NCBI RefSeq assembly: GCF_024807035.1
Contig: NZ_JANUCQ010000002.1
Location: forward strand, 1 to 64,000
Direction of reading: 5' to 3'
DNA length: 64,000 nucleotides
From: Methanococcus voltae PS
GTDB lineage: Archaea; AGJL01; Methanococci; Methanococcales; Methanococcaceae
The translations under genes and the position numbers were made by a program. Every line of letters starts with the position of its first letter. Position 1 is the stretch's first letter. The notes under the pieces were generated by a model that was not told the DNA's origin, did no database searches, and saw nothing but the letters and a program-made list of their open reading frames with translations. Shown one piece after another: positions 44,390 through 52,735 of this stretch.

Positions 44390-44899
44390 TTAACCCCTCC
44401 TCATTAACCCGCTAAAAAATCCTCTTGGTTTTGGAACTTGATTGACGTTGTTGTGGTGCATCGTTTGAACAATATGTGTTAAGTCTGCAAATCTACCCTT
44501 ATCGGATTTTGTAAGGTTTAAATTAGTAACTGCCCTTAAATGTTCTCGATTATATGAATTTTTACGGGATTTTAAAATATTCGGTTTCCCCCAATCTTTA
44601 TTAGAAAATTCGTTTATTTTTAAATCCATCATCATTTCTTTTCTACTAAATTCATCAGTAACCGATAAAGCAGTCGATGCACCCAATAAATACAAATCAG
44701 GATTATTTTTATAATTATTACCTTCGTGCATTATTATTTTTAAGCTATCTTTGTTGCTTATATCCTGTAAATCAATTGCTTCGGTTACTCTTGAACTTGA
44801 AGCATATTGCGAACCATAATCTTCTGGTTCATTCCCATATTCTTCTTCATCTTCGATATATTCTTCTTCATCGCCATATCTTTCGTACTCTTCATTCAT
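44390..44899 (-). CDS. Acidic virion-module protein, conserved in E3
   Basis: A 169-residue protein. Residues 1-40 are Glu/Tyr/Asp-rich; the C-terminus is basic (RGFFSGLMRRG). The E3 homologue at 60339 has the same acidic start and a basic FINRIFKK end. ATG 44899 lies in the stop of the preceding gene (TAATG) behind GGTGG. It starts later than the longest open frame because that frame merely reads through the upstream gene. Confidence 0.6.
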   Translation of the reverse strand: MNEEYERYGDEEEYIEDEEEYGNEPEDYGSQYASSSRVTEAIDLQDISNKDSLKIIMHEGNNYKNNPDLYLLGASTALSVTDEFSRKEMMMDLKINEFSNKDWGKPNILKSRKNSYNREHLRAVTNLNLTKSDKGRFADLTHIVQTMHHNNVNQVPKPRGFFSGLMRRG

Positions 44900-45162
44900 T
44901 ATTCCACCGGTTGCCCATCCATTATTGTATACATTGTGATTATCAAATTCCATAATGTTATAATTGCAAAAGTAATCGTTAAATAAGTTAAATCTAATTT
45001 AATATCGTTAAAAACAGTATTTGCCGTTGCTATGGTAGTATTGATTGAGAAAATAAATGTGATAATTCCGAAAAAAAATCTTCGGAATTTAGGAAGTTGT
45101 AACATTGCAGTTAAAATAGTAGTTGATATTATCAATGTTACAGTTATTAGCTCCGTATACAT
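44899..45162 (-). CDS. Two/three-TM protein, conserved in E3
   Basis: An 87-residue hydrophobic protein (LITVTLIISTTILTAMLQL, FFFGIITFIFSINTTIA, YLTITFAIITLWNLIITMY). The E3 counterpart at 60067 has 90 residues and the same position between the capsid-like gene and the acidic-protein gene. Probably a small envelope protein. Confidence 0.55.
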   Translation of the reverse strand: MYTELITVTLIISTTILTAMLQLPKFRRFFFGIITFIFSINTTIATANTVFNDIKLDLTYLTITFAIITLWNLIITMYTIMDGQPVE

Positions 45163-45164
45163 AT

Positions 45165-45479
45165 TTAGAAGTACGCTCTCATCTGATCGATTAAGAGTAA
45201 TAATGGCATGAGTACCAAAAGACCAAATACAATACCAATCATAGCAATAATTTTATCGGCGTGTGGGGCTAACGCAGTTCCATTTAGTGCATCAGTCAAA
45301 GGTTCTAATAAATAACCCAATACAACCAAAGTCATGATTATTGAGATAAATATACCTCCAACAATACTTGCTAAGCTCCTAATACTTATTTCACCCCTTG
45401 AAACTCCTGTTATTACGTTTGCAAACATTTTTAAGTTTGCTTTAACGTTTTTCATATTTGTTAATAAGATTTGTTGCAT
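45165..45479 (-). CDS. Candidate major capsid protein (two-TM, spindle-virus type)
   Basis: A 104-residue protein with a polar N-terminus of about 34 residues and two membrane helices (LASIVGGIFISIIMTLVVLG and IIAMIGIVFGLLVLMPLLL) separated by a short polar loop. Two-helix proteins of about 100 residues form the shells of fuselloviruses and related spindle viruses. VSRGEISIRSLASIVGG resembles a class III signal (charged-Gly-Glu before a hydrophobic helix), so the prepilin-peptidase-like protein could cleave it. AAAAAGGTGTAG precedes the ATG. E3 homologue: 59619. Confidence 0.6.
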   Translation of the reverse strand: MQQILLTNMKNVKANLKMFANVITGVSRGEISIRSLASIVGGIFISIIMTLVVLGYLLEPLTDALNGTALAPHADKIIAMIGIVFGLLVLMPLLLLIDQMRAYF

Positions 45480-45557
45480 ATGCTACACCTTTTTAATTTT
45501 TTTAAAATAATAAATAATTAAATAAATAACTGAAAATAGCCTAATTTCTATTAATTT

Positions 45558-45578
45558 TTACATAATATCACCTCCAAA
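45558..45578 (-). promoter_or_regulatory. Start-stop unit behind a perfect Shine-Dalgarno sequence
   Basis: On the minus strand, GGAGGTGAT is followed by ATT and then ATG TAA (45558-45563). It lies in the 119-base gap between the ATPase stop and the capsid-like gene. A full-strength ribosome site leading to an ATG with an immediate stop is unlikely by chance and could pause ribosomes or set capsid mRNA translation or stability. It may alternatively be the remnant of a lost gene. Confidence 0.5.
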
Positions 45579-45598
45579 ATGGAAAATAATAAAAAAAC

Positions 45599-46651
45599 TT
45601 ATAATAATTTGTTAATATCTCCAATACGTACGTATTGTTTAAGTCCTATTTTTACCGTCGATATTTTGTTTTGCTTTCTTAATCGAGCTACTTTTTGACT
45701 TAATGCCTTATAATTAATATCTGTTAGTTCTACGATTACATTGTAAGACATATAATCATTTTCAAAAAGTACGGGCGGTTTTTCATCGTATGTAGTTTTA
45801 TAACCGCCAGGATTAATTTCTAAACCGTAATAATCATTTGATATTTGTGTTAAATTGTGTTTATTTGATAATTCAGCAATTGCATCGTCTAAAAAGTTTG
45901 AATAACCTGCATTTTTTAGAGGACGATACAAATTATAAAGTTTAGGTTCTTGACTCCATTTAAAAGTAAAAGTAGCGTTGCCATTACATTGTTTCATGAG
46001 TTCCTCGGGGTCATTTGAAATATACTGACCTGTTGAACGTAATGATTTAAGCTTAGTTGCAAGATTAAATTTATCTTCGCCTAAAAAAATATATCCAGTA
46101 CCTAAATTTTTATTAACATCCAATTTACCCAACAGGATTATAATATCGGAGCGTTGAATAATCAAAGGTTGTATTTCAGTCATATTTGGTGTGCAATGTA
46201 AACCAATAGCTCCCGAGATTCTTGCATTACGATAATATTGTTTTAATCTGATGGATTCTTTTGTTGAGGCATCTTGAGAGTGCATCCACGTGTGTGCTTC
46301 ATCGATTAAATAAACTATTTTTTTATTACCTAATTTATTTTGAGTTTGAATATATTCAAAAAATCTTATAACTTCAGAACCACCTGAAAGGTAGAATTTA
46401 GATTTAAGATTATCAAGAAAATGTTCATCTATTGTAGCACCCAATATCATAGATAACCCTGATTTACCAGAACCTTCCTTACCCATGATTAAAACCTGTA
46501 AATCGGACTCAGATGCAATTCTTGAATAAGATAATAGTTGAAAAAAAAGACAAATCGGTATATTACTATTATTTTGAGGAATGTAGTTTTTTAACATGTT
46601 TTTGAAGATATAGTTTTGATTCGTTTTCCGTGTTTTCCGTGTTTTCAGCAT
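45599..46651 (-). CDS. Viral P-loop ATPase with C-terminal winged helix
   Basis: A 350-residue protein. Walker A IMGKEGSGKSGLS (about residues 56-68), Walker B KIVYLIDEAHTWMHS, then LHCTPNMTEIQP and RSDIIILLGK as sensor region. The last 70 residues (DINYKALSQKVARLRKQNKI...) look like a winged helix. ATG 46651 lies behind GGGGGTGTGA. The E3 counterpart (58274) has GPPGTGKST and FIDEADDLF. An ATPase in DNA packaging or replication is expected in spindle viruses; which role applies is not decided by sequence. Confidence 0.65.
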   Translation of the reverse strand: MLKTRKTRKTNQNYIFKNMLKNYIPQNNSNIPICLFFQLLSYSRIASESDLQVLIMGKEGSGKSGLSMILGATIDEHFLDNLKSKFYLSGGSEVIRFFEYIQTQNKLGNKKIVYLIDEAHTWMHSQDASTKESIRLKQYYRNARISGAIGLHCTPNMTEIQPLIIQRSDIIILLGKLDVNKNLGTGYIFLGEDKFNLATKLKSLRSTGQYISNDPEELMKQCNGNATFTFKWSQEPKLYNLYRPLKNAGYSNFLDDAIAELSNKHNLTQISNDYYGLEINPGGYKTTYDEKPPVLFENDYMSYNVIVELTDINYKALSQKVARLRKQNKISTVKIGLKQYVRIGDINKLL

Positions 46652-46666
46652 ATTCACACCCCCTCT

Positions 46667-46687
46667 ATATATATTATATAATAATAT
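46667..46687 (-). promoter_or_regulatory. Promoter of the ATPase-capsid operon
   Basis: A TATA-rich stretch (ttatattattatataatatat on the minus strand) lies about 20-40 bases before the ATPase ATG and just downstream of the upstream gene, giving an internal promoter for the virion operon. Confidence 0.45.
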
Positions 46688-46708
46688 AAGTCGAGCAAAA
46701 AAAAACGA

Positions 46709-47254
46709 TTAAAATTTTTTATTTTCTTTATTTTTTGATTTTAAAACTTCCATATTATTATCAAAAGTTTCAAACGCTTCATCAAAAGCTTTAGGGTATG
46801 AAGAAGTGAAACAATCTTCTAAAAAATCTATAACGGTTTTTGATTTTTTATTATACAAGTTATTGACTTTTATAAAACCAACCTGGTAAGCTAAGTTTTG
46901 TAATTTATCAAAATAGTATTTAATTTCATTTATATTAACAATGATAACTTTTCCATTTATATTATTTGTTTTTAATTTTAATTCGTTTATATAAGGTGCC
47001 ATGTTTCTTTCTTCTTTCTTTATATATTCTTTTACGTGCGGTTTAAGGTATCTTTGCAATACATTAAGCTCATCGACAAGAGATTTTACATATTTTAAAT
47101 TTGAACTGTTTTTTGCGAGACTCTCTAATTCGATTGCATTAATATAATGTTCTGCAATATATTTCCTTAAATCTAAATCTGCGATTACTTTACCCTGACC
47201 GCCATTTTGATTTTGGATATCTACGTTATATTTTTCTGAATTATTATATTTCAT
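46709..47254 (-). CDS. Helical protein of the virion module, conserved position in E3
   Basis: A 181-residue, mainly helical charged protein. The start ATG 47254 lies in the end of the upstream gene behind GAGGGTTGTT; the E3 gene at 57185 begins with the same overlap and ribosome site. Sequence similarity between the two is weak by eye, but the placement is identical. Unknown function. Confidence 0.5.
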   Translation of the reverse strand: MKYNNSEKYNVDIQNQNGGQGKVIADLDLRKYIAEHYINAIELESLAKNSSNLKYVKSLVDELNVLQRYLKPHVKEYIKKEERNMAPYINELKLKTNNINGKVIIVNINEIKYYFDKLQNLAYQVGFIKVNNLYNKKSKTVIDFLEDCFTSSYPKAFDEAFETFDNNMEVLKSKNKENKKF

Positions 47255-47576
47255 AACAACCCTCTGCAATCATATTTAATGCAATTTCTATGACTTGATA
47301 GTCAAGATAATTAGGATGATTTTGTTTAACGTTCTTTATTTCATTAAAAAATAGTTTTTTCTTATTTTCGGATAATTTATATTTCTTAGCAAGTTCGCCA
47401 GCTTTACTTTTAACCGTGTTCATTGAACTACAAGTTCCAGCATTAATAACTGCACTATTTAGTAGTGTTCCACAGCCTGTATCATAAATAACTGCAAATT
47501 TACCCGATGCGTAATAATCTCTTTGCCCCTGGTCAAGAAAAACTTCTTCACATCGGGGACATACTTTTAACTTCAT
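47244..47576 (-). CDS. Cys-containing protein highly conserved between E2 and E3
   Basis: A 110-residue protein with an N-terminal CPRCEEVF zinc knuckle-like pair, GQRDYYASGKF, DTGCGTLLN, then VKSKAG...LAKKYKLSENKKKLFF. The E3 protein at 56863 is about 70% identical by eye, by far the best conserved pair between the elements. GGTGGAACT precedes the ATG. It is the first gene of both virion modules and could be a regulator or replication-linked zinc protein. Confidence 0.65.
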   Translation of the reverse strand: MKLKVCPRCEEVFLDQGQRDYYASGKFAVIYDTGCGTLLNSAVINAGTCSSMNTVKSKAGELAKKYKLSENKKKLFFNEIKNVKQNHPNYLDYQVIEIALNMIAEGCYEI

Positions 47577-47882
47577 AGTTCCACCATTCTACATCCCATA
47601 TATACTAAAATGAGGGTGATGAGTAATTTAAAAATAGTTTTGAAATAAAGTAATTAATTAAATAATTCATAGTTAATAGTCCTTTATTTAAGGATATAAT
47701 GAGGGGTGGGAAAATAGTAGGTAATCTATTCATTTGTTCATTAGGTCGACACCTTCACAAATGATAATATGATTTAAAACTTTATCATTTAAAATAGATG
47801 TTATTAAAAAAGTTAAAAAAAGTATTTTTAAATGTAATATTATACTTATTATACTTATTATATAATTATTCGTTATTTAATC
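47577..47882 (-). promoter_or_regulatory. Promoter region of the leftward virion operon
   Basis: On the minus strand, AGTATATATGG (about 47593-47603) is a well-placed TATA box 20-30 bases before the ATG at 47576. The rest of the 306-base gap holds a small inverted repeat TCCTT-tattt-AAGGA (47680-47694) and AT-rich sequence, with no gene seen. Confidence 0.5.
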
Positions 47883-48227
47883 TTAAAACTTGTATAAATT
47901 AACATTTCCTTTTATAACGCCCATATTTATAAAACCTTCATTATTTGATGAGCTATTAGCTCCAAATTTAGAATTATAATCATTATTTTCCAAATTATCT
48001 AAATTATCCAGTATATCTTTAAAATAAATTCCTTTATTGGATAATTTGTAAATATCTTTATTATTCAATACAATTTCTAAGTTTAACAGTTCTAACATTA
48101 TCATATCTAATTCATTATAATCTATTCTTAAAACACTTTTTAATTCTTCAAATTGTAATTCTTTATTTACATGCAAACAATTAATTATTTCTTTAACATG
48201 TTCTTTTGAAATCAATTTATCCATCAT
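47883..48227 (-). CDS. Winged-helix regulator with GNV tail
   Basis: A 114-residue protein. The first 75 residues are a winged helix (KEIINCLHVNKELQFEELKSVLRIDYNELDMIMLEL in outline). The tail after an Asn/Ser linker reads GFINMGVIKGNVNLYKF. The 152-aa regulator at 51389 shares both parts (KHVKEIIYCLDENGELY and GFVNTGNIGGNVKF). GAGGG precedes the ATG. Probably one of two paralogous regulators that flank the candidate origin region. Confidence 0.6.
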   Translation of the reverse strand: MMDKLISKEHVKEIINCLHVNKELQFEELKSVLRIDYNELDMIMLELLNLEIVLNNKDIYKLSNKGIYFKDILDNLDNLENNDYNSKFGANSSSNNEGFINMGVIKGNVNLYKF

Positions 48228-48400
48228 AATAAACCCTCGAGATTTTTAATTGGATATATTAAGAATTAGTACTTAATTAGTTAAATCGTTAATTTAAATA
48301 ATAATATTTTCTAAAAGATTACATATATAATTTAAGGTTTTAATGGGTTAAAAAGTTTAAATTTATAACTTGTAAAAAGTAAGAAAATAATATTTAATAA

Positions 48401-48661
48401 TTAATATGCATCATCATGATGCGCATATTCTAAAATAACAATAGTATTAACGTCTTCTTTAAGTTCATATATTAAAACAAAAGAAGAATAAACGTGAATT
48501 AGGTAATTACCTTTTAATTCATGCTTTAAAGGTTTTCCACAATATGGATTTTCAATTAATTTATCAAATGCTTTATATAAAGCTTCTGCATGCTTTTTAT
48601 CTTTTCTAGCTATTCTTTTAATTTTATTAGATAATTTTTCATTTGCAATTTTTAATTGCAT
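48401..48661 (-). CDS. RelE/ParE-type toxin
   Basis: An 86-residue basic protein with the RelE-fold layout: two N-terminal helices (NKIKRIARKDKKHAEALYKAFDKL), then NPYCGKPLKHELKGNYLIHVYSSFVLIYEL...VIVLEYAHHDDAY, with basic and aromatic residues near the end. It follows its antitoxin by 23 bases. Expected to cleave mRNA on ribosomes or to act on gyrase-like targets; its role here is probably element maintenance. Confidence 0.75.
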   Translation of the reverse strand: MQLKIANEKLSNKIKRIARKDKKHAEALYKAFDKLIENPYCGKPLKHELKGNYLIHVYSSFVLIYELKEDVNTIVILEYAHHDDAY

Positions 48662-48684
48662 TTTACCATCTCTTATAATGGTAA

Positions 48685-48936
48685 TTATAAACCGAGTAAT
48701 TCACGCCTATAAGCTTCACTAGTTATATCCACATTTTCCGAAGGCAAACTTTTTTTGTTTGCAAGCACTGACTGAATAAATTCTTCTTTGAACGTTTCTT
48801 TATTTAATATTTTTTCAGCGTATTCTAAAACGATATAGTTTATAGCTTCACTTTTATCTTTGAATTCTTCAGTCGTTTTTACCAAGTTAATTATTTTATT
48901 GGTACTTTCATCTAAAGTAATGTTTGCTTTTACCAT
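48685..48936 (-). CDS. Ribbon-helix-helix-type antitoxin
   Basis: An 83-residue protein with an N-terminal strand (VKANITLDESTNKIINLV) and helix (KDKSEAINYIVLEYAEKIL), the ribbon-helix-helix plan, and an acidic C-terminus to bind the toxin. ATG 48936 follows GGGTGAAACT. It is the first gene of the TA operon. Confidence 0.65.
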   Translation of the reverse strand: MVKANITLDESTNKIINLVKTTEEFKDKSEAINYIVLEYAEKILNKETFKEEFIQSVLANKKSLPSENVDITSEAYRRELLGL

Positions 48937-49036
48937 TAGTTTCACCCACTTTTTCCGTGTTTTATTATTGTTTGTTGATCGTCGCCATATTTCGAATATT
49001 ATTTATAAAATTTATAATGGTAAAATAAGTTATTTC

Positions 49037-49055
49037 AAGTTAGTCGAACTAACTT
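49037..49055. promoter_or_regulatory. Palindromic operator of the RelE-type TA operon
   Basis: AAGTTAGT and ACTAACTT flank CGA (49037-49055), about 100 bases before the antitoxin ATG, with flanking AAGTTAT/ATAACTT half-sites (49027-49033 and 49059-49065) that could extend it. Typical of TA autoregulation. Confidence 0.5.
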
Positions 49056-49142
49056 CGTATAACTTGATATAATGTATTCTTATTTTAGTATATATAATTA
49101 CTTACTAAATAAAATTAAAAATTAAAAAAATAGAATTAATAG

Positions 49143-49391
49143 TTATTCTTCAGCCAAAATAATATACGTATAACCATCTTCTTTTTTAATGAACTCACAC
49201 TTATCTAAATCGATTTTTTCGTCAATAAAATCCAATATATACGATTCAAACATTTCTAAAATATCCTCTTTAGTGGTGGATTCACCAATATCAATGTGTA
49301 AAATCATAGTTTCTTTTTCCTTACCATTTTCAAATGGTGTAATTTCAAAATCTGTATAATCGTTTTTAAATTTATATAATATTTTTTCCAT
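49143..49391 (-). CDS. Small acidic hypothetical protein
   Basis: An 82-residue protein, alternating strands and one helix, acidic. GAGGTGG precedes the ATG. It lies 27 bases after the stop of the 485-aa gene and is probably co-transcribed with it. No family recognised. Confidence 0.5.
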   Translation of the reverse strand: MEKILYKFKNDYTDFEITPFENGKEKETMILHIDIGESTTKEDILEMFESYILDFIDEKIDLDKCEFIKKEDGYTYIILAEE

Positions 49392-49418
49392 ATTTCCACC
49401 TCAAAAATTACAGAGTAA

Positions 49419-50876
49419 TCATTTCTTTCTAAATTTCTTTTTTTGCTTCTTTTGGCTTATATTTTTTAAATATTCGTCTTTTAAGTTAGAATAATAATTT
49501 TTATCGATAAATTTACCATATTTTTTATTTTTTAGGAGTTCATCAATTTTAATTACTGCTTTTTTATAATTTTTCTTAGATTCCAATAATGTTATTTCTT
49601 CTTTTAAAATATCTATTTCTTGATTAATTCTTAAATTCGTAATTTCATCTTTTAATTTTTTATAACGTTCTAAATCAATATGTGGAACGTAGTTTTCATT
49701 CATAATTAGTTTATTTACACATTTAATGGCTTTAACATATTTTTTATTAGATAGATATTTCCTTATGTCTTCATTTAAATAATTAATTTCATCCGTTATT
49801 TTTTGTTTTTTTAAGTTTAATAATTGTTCTTCTTTTTTTAGCTTTAGTTCTGGCACCATCTCAGAATATTTGTTAATTCCCGTTCTTTGGTATAATATAT
49901 TAGCATTATTTAAAGCAATGATATAATTACCATCTAAAAGTGCATCTTTTAAATTATTTTCAAAAAGTTTAGTTTCTTCTTCATATATTTTATTTTTAAG
50001 ATTTAGATAGTACTCTTCTGAAATGTAGTTTAAATAATCATTATTGTTCAATAATAAATCGATATACTTTGTAGAATTTTCATAATCTTTTTTTAAATAA
50101 TATAACTGAATATTTTCACGTAAAATGTTAACTTTATCTTCCGTTAATCTATTAATTAGATTATTTTTTAAATTTTGCAAATAATTAAAATCTACAAAAT
50201 TTTGATATTTTTCATTATCCTTTAGAATACTATATACATATTCAAAATTTTCATAATCTTTATCCTCATAATAGTATTCTAATCGTTTTTTTAAAGATTC
50301 AATTTCTTCGAGGATAACTTTTCGAGCCATTGCTTCTTTTTCAAATCGCGCCTGTTCTAATCGTAATCTTTCTTGTTCTAATTTTTGATAATATTCGTTT
50401 TTAATTGCATTTTCTTTTTCCAAAAGATTTTCATACATATTTTTATATTCTATTTTGTTCGTATGCTCGTACAAAATCTTGCAATATTCTTTTATTTTAC
50501 AATGATCTTGAGTATGGCTATCTTTAGAGAGTTCCCTTTCAAGTTTTGTTTCAATATATAAATCTTCAAATTCAGGCACATTATAATTTATATTTGATAA
50601 AACGTCTTTAAAATAATCGTCAGGCTTGTATATGGTCATGTCTCTCAAAAACATTTTTTGAATTATTTCCTTGGATTTTTGGGTATTATTATCTAAAAAA
50701 TATAAAATTGCGTTATAAAATTGTATCGATAAATTAAATGTGTTAAAATAGTTATGATTATTTATTAAGTTTCTTGCTTCTTCATATTTTCCGTATTTCA
50801 TCATAATACGAACTTTTCCAGTTACTGCAGATTCATTAGAGGGCTGAAGTTTTAATAATTCATCGTATTTCTCCAA
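49419..50876 (-). CDS. TPR-like / coiled-coil protein
   Basis: A 485-residue protein. Residues 1-110 resemble tetratricopeptide repeats (EKYDELLKLQPSNESAVTGK...YGKYEEARNLI). The rest contains repeated units of the type YYEDKDYENFEYVYSILKDNEKYQ / YYLKKDYENSTKYIDLLLNNNDY, separated by coiled coil. The TTG at 50876 has no ribosome site; the frame continues upstream through IEKIDILN to GGGTAGGAAT, where an ATC would be the start, so the N-terminus is unsettled. Probably a scaffold for protein binding; no enzymatic motif. Confidence 0.55.
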   Translation of the reverse strand: MEKYDELLKLQPSNESAVTGKVRIMMKYGKYEEARNLINNHNYFNTFNLSIQFYNAILYFLDNNTQKSKEIIQKMFLRDMTIYKPDDYFKDVLSNINYNVPEFEDLYIETKLERELSKDSHTQDHCKIKEYCKILYEHTNKIEYKNMYENLLEKENAIKNEYYQKLEQERLRLEQARFEKEAMARKVILEEIESLKKRLEYYYEDKDYENFEYVYSILKDNEKYQNFVDFNYLQNLKNNLINRLTEDKVNILRENIQLYYLKKDYENSTKYIDLLLNNNDYLNYISEEYYLNLKNKIYEEETKLFENNLKDALLDGNYIIALNNANILYQRTGINKYSEMVPELKLKKEEQLLNLKKQKITDEINYLNEDIRKYLSNKKYVKAIKCVNKLIMNENYVPHIDLERYKKLKDEITNLRINQEIDILKEEITLLESKKNYKKAVIKIDELLKNKKYGKFIDKNYYSNLKDEYLKNISQKKQKKKFRKK

Positions 50877-50904
50877 ATTTAATATATCTATTTTTTCGAT
50901 ATTC

Positions 50905-51388
50905 CTACCCTATGGTATAATAATATTAAAAAATCTTTAATTAAATGTTTATATATTTTATGAAAAAAGTTAAAAAAATAATATTACATATTTGTTAGTT
51001 TGTATGATAATTATTGCCGGTAAAAATTAGAAATGAGGTATTAATTAATAATAGTATAATTAATACCGGCCGGCCGTTATTAATTCTTATCTATATCATA
51101 TAATCTATACTAATAATTACTACCGGTAGAAAAGCCAATCATGTAGATTAACTTTTATTCAATAAATTAATCTATTTTACTTAAATGGTTAAACAATCCA
51201 TAACAATATTATATTTTATTAGATAATGGTGTATTAAATATTATATTTTAACTATGTTTTATTATAGTTTTTACCGGCATAAATGCAATGTAAAACCATT
51301 AATACAAAAAGCAAAAAGTATTATTTTATAATATCCAATAATAAAAAAGTAATACATATAAAGTATAATATATAAAAAATAGTAAAAA
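50905..51388. other. Non-coding, palindrome-rich region; candidate replication origin
   Basis: No gene is seen in about 480 bases. It contains a near-perfect 28-bp palindrome AATTAATA-CCGGCCGG-CCGTTATTAATT (51058-51085) and recurring TACCGGTA / GCCGGTAAAAA units (51014-51026, 51120-51128, 51272-51279) set in very AT-rich DNA. GC-rich palindromes are rare here, which makes the cluster stand out. It is flanked by two paralogous winged-helix regulators' genes within a few kb. Could be an origin with iterons or a partition site. Confidence 0.45.
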
Positions 51389-51847
51389 TTATTTTTGAAA
51401 TTTAACATTGCCACCAATATTTCCAGTATTTACAAATCCAGAATTATCATTAATTGTATTGTTACTTTGCATATTGTTTTTATTATTTCCCGAATCTTCT
51501 AAATCTTCATTTTTATCTTCAAGAATTCTTTTTAATTCTTTTAATTTAAATTGTATATCTCTTTCAATATCTTTATTCAATATATTCATTATATCCAATA
51601 TTAATTTTAAATTTTCGCCCTTTATAGATAATTTGTAATACGATTTAGGCAATGAATTATCTTCAACTTCTTCTTTTCTATTTATTACAATCTCAGATTT
51701 TGCTAATTCAGCTAATAATCTACTCAAATTTCTGCGGTCTACATTTAAAATTTCTCCGATTTGACCGACATACAATTCCCCATTTTCATCCAAACAATAA
51801 ATTATTTCCTTAACATGTTTTTTTGAGATTATTTTTAACATATCCAT
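51389..51847 (-). CDS. Winged-helix regulator with GNV tail
   Basis: A 152-residue protein. Winged helix over the first 85 residues (IGEILNVDRRNLSRLLAELAKS as recognition region), a coiled coil at about 90-120, then an Asn-rich linker and the tail GFVNTGNIGGNVKF. Paralogue of 47883-48227. CAAGGGTTG precedes the ATG. It diverges from the rightward block that starts at 52036 and probably controls it. Confidence 0.65.
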   Translation of the reverse strand: MDMLKIISKKHVKEIIYCLDENGELYVGQIGEILNVDRRNLSRLLAELAKSEIVINRKEEVEDNSLPKSYYKLSIKGENLKLILDIMNILNKDIERDIQFKLKELKRILEDKNEDLEDSGNNKNNMQSNNTINDNSGFVNTGNIGGNVKFQK

Positions 51848-52035
51848 AATACAACCCTTGTTTTTACTACTTAAAGTTTAGATGTCCTGTTATTTTAAAC
51901 ATTATTATATTATTTTATGATATTGTAATTATATATGATAGTGTAATTTTTAGAAAATTATATATAATAGATTAATTAAATATGATAGTGTAAATAAATA
52001 AACTAACATAAATATAAAAATAAAAGGTGAAATTT

Positions 52036-52242
52036 GTGAAAGTAGTTCACGAATACGAGGGGGTTGTAAAACCATTAGGAAACTCAGGTCGAGTTCAACC
52101 TGCAATACCTGGAAAATTAATTGGTAAACGGGTTATTGTAAAGGTTTTAGATGAAGAAACAATGAAAGATACGGAAGAGAACGATGAATCTAAAAATAAA
52201 AAATATAAAACAGAGCGTAAAAAAATAGGGGATAAAAAATAA
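52036..52242 (+). CDS. DUF2080-like / AbrB-like small DNA-binding protein
   Basis: A 68-residue protein starting at GTG 52036; the earlier GTG at 52027 is part of the Shine-Dalgarno sequence AAAAGGTGAAA. The core GVVKPLGNSGRVQPAIPGKLIGKRVIVKVLD matches the small archaeal DUF2080 (transposon-associated) pattern with GNSG and the GK-V-V strand. The Lys-rich tail could bind DNA. It is the first gene of the block leading to the integrase. Confidence 0.6.
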   Translation: MKVVHEYEGVVKPLGNSGRVQPAIPGKLIGKRVIVKVLDEETMKDTEENDESKNKKYKTERKKIGDKK

Positions 52243-52269
52243 AAAAATCGTGAAAATTGAGGGAGTAAA

Positions 52270-52473
52270 ATGGAAAATGAAACAGTAATCTGTAAACGAT
52301 GCAATCAAACTGTTTTAAAGAAAAATGCTTTATGCGATTCGGAGGGTAATTATTACGGTAAAACTTGCTGGAGTAAAAGAAATAAACCTTTAAAACGAGG
52401 TAAAAATGCAAAAGGAATTTATGCTTATTCGAAAGAAGAAAAGCAAAAGACACTTGAAAAATTTGAAAATTAA
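52270..52473 (+). CDS. Small zinc-ribbon protein
   Basis: A 67-residue protein with CKRCNQ...LCDSEGNYYGKTCW (four Cys) followed by a Lys-rich tail. GAGGGAG precedes the ATG. Likely a nucleic-acid or protein-binding zinc protein; function unknown. Confidence 0.5.
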   Translation: MENETVICKRCNQTVLKKNALCDSEGNYYGKTCWSKRNKPLKRGKNAKGIYAYSKEEKQKTLEKFEN

Positions 52474-52494
52474 AAATAATGCTTAGGTGGTTCA

Positions 52495-52716
52495 ATGAAA
52501 AGACCAAACTGGGTAATTATTGCAGAAATCTATAGTACTGAGTACGGTAAAACTTCGGAAAAAGATTGCAAACAGATGGTGATGCAAGAATATAAAAGAC
52601 AAGTAGCAGGTTTAAACGAGCTTATGGGTTGGGTAGAAGTGGATATGTACAAAGTTACCATGAACTGGTTAAAGGAACTAAATTTATATGAAAAATATGT
52701 TTTGAAAGAAAATTAA
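52495..52716 (+). CDS. Small hypothetical protein
   Basis: A 73-residue, largely helical protein (MKRPNWVIIAEIYSTEYGK...). AGGTGGTTC precedes the ATG. It is part of the rightward block of small genes before the integrase. No family recognised. Confidence 0.5.
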   Translation: MKRPNWVIIAEIYSTEYGKTSEKDCKQMVMQEYKRQVAGLNELMGWVEVDMYKVTMNWLKELNLYEKYVLKEN

Positions 52717-52735
52717 AAATTAAAAGAGTGAGAAA

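Noticed and set aside
44099-44955. Antisense frames over the virion genes
   Set aside because: The minus-strand genes have E3 homologues and ribosome sites; the plus-strand frames do not.
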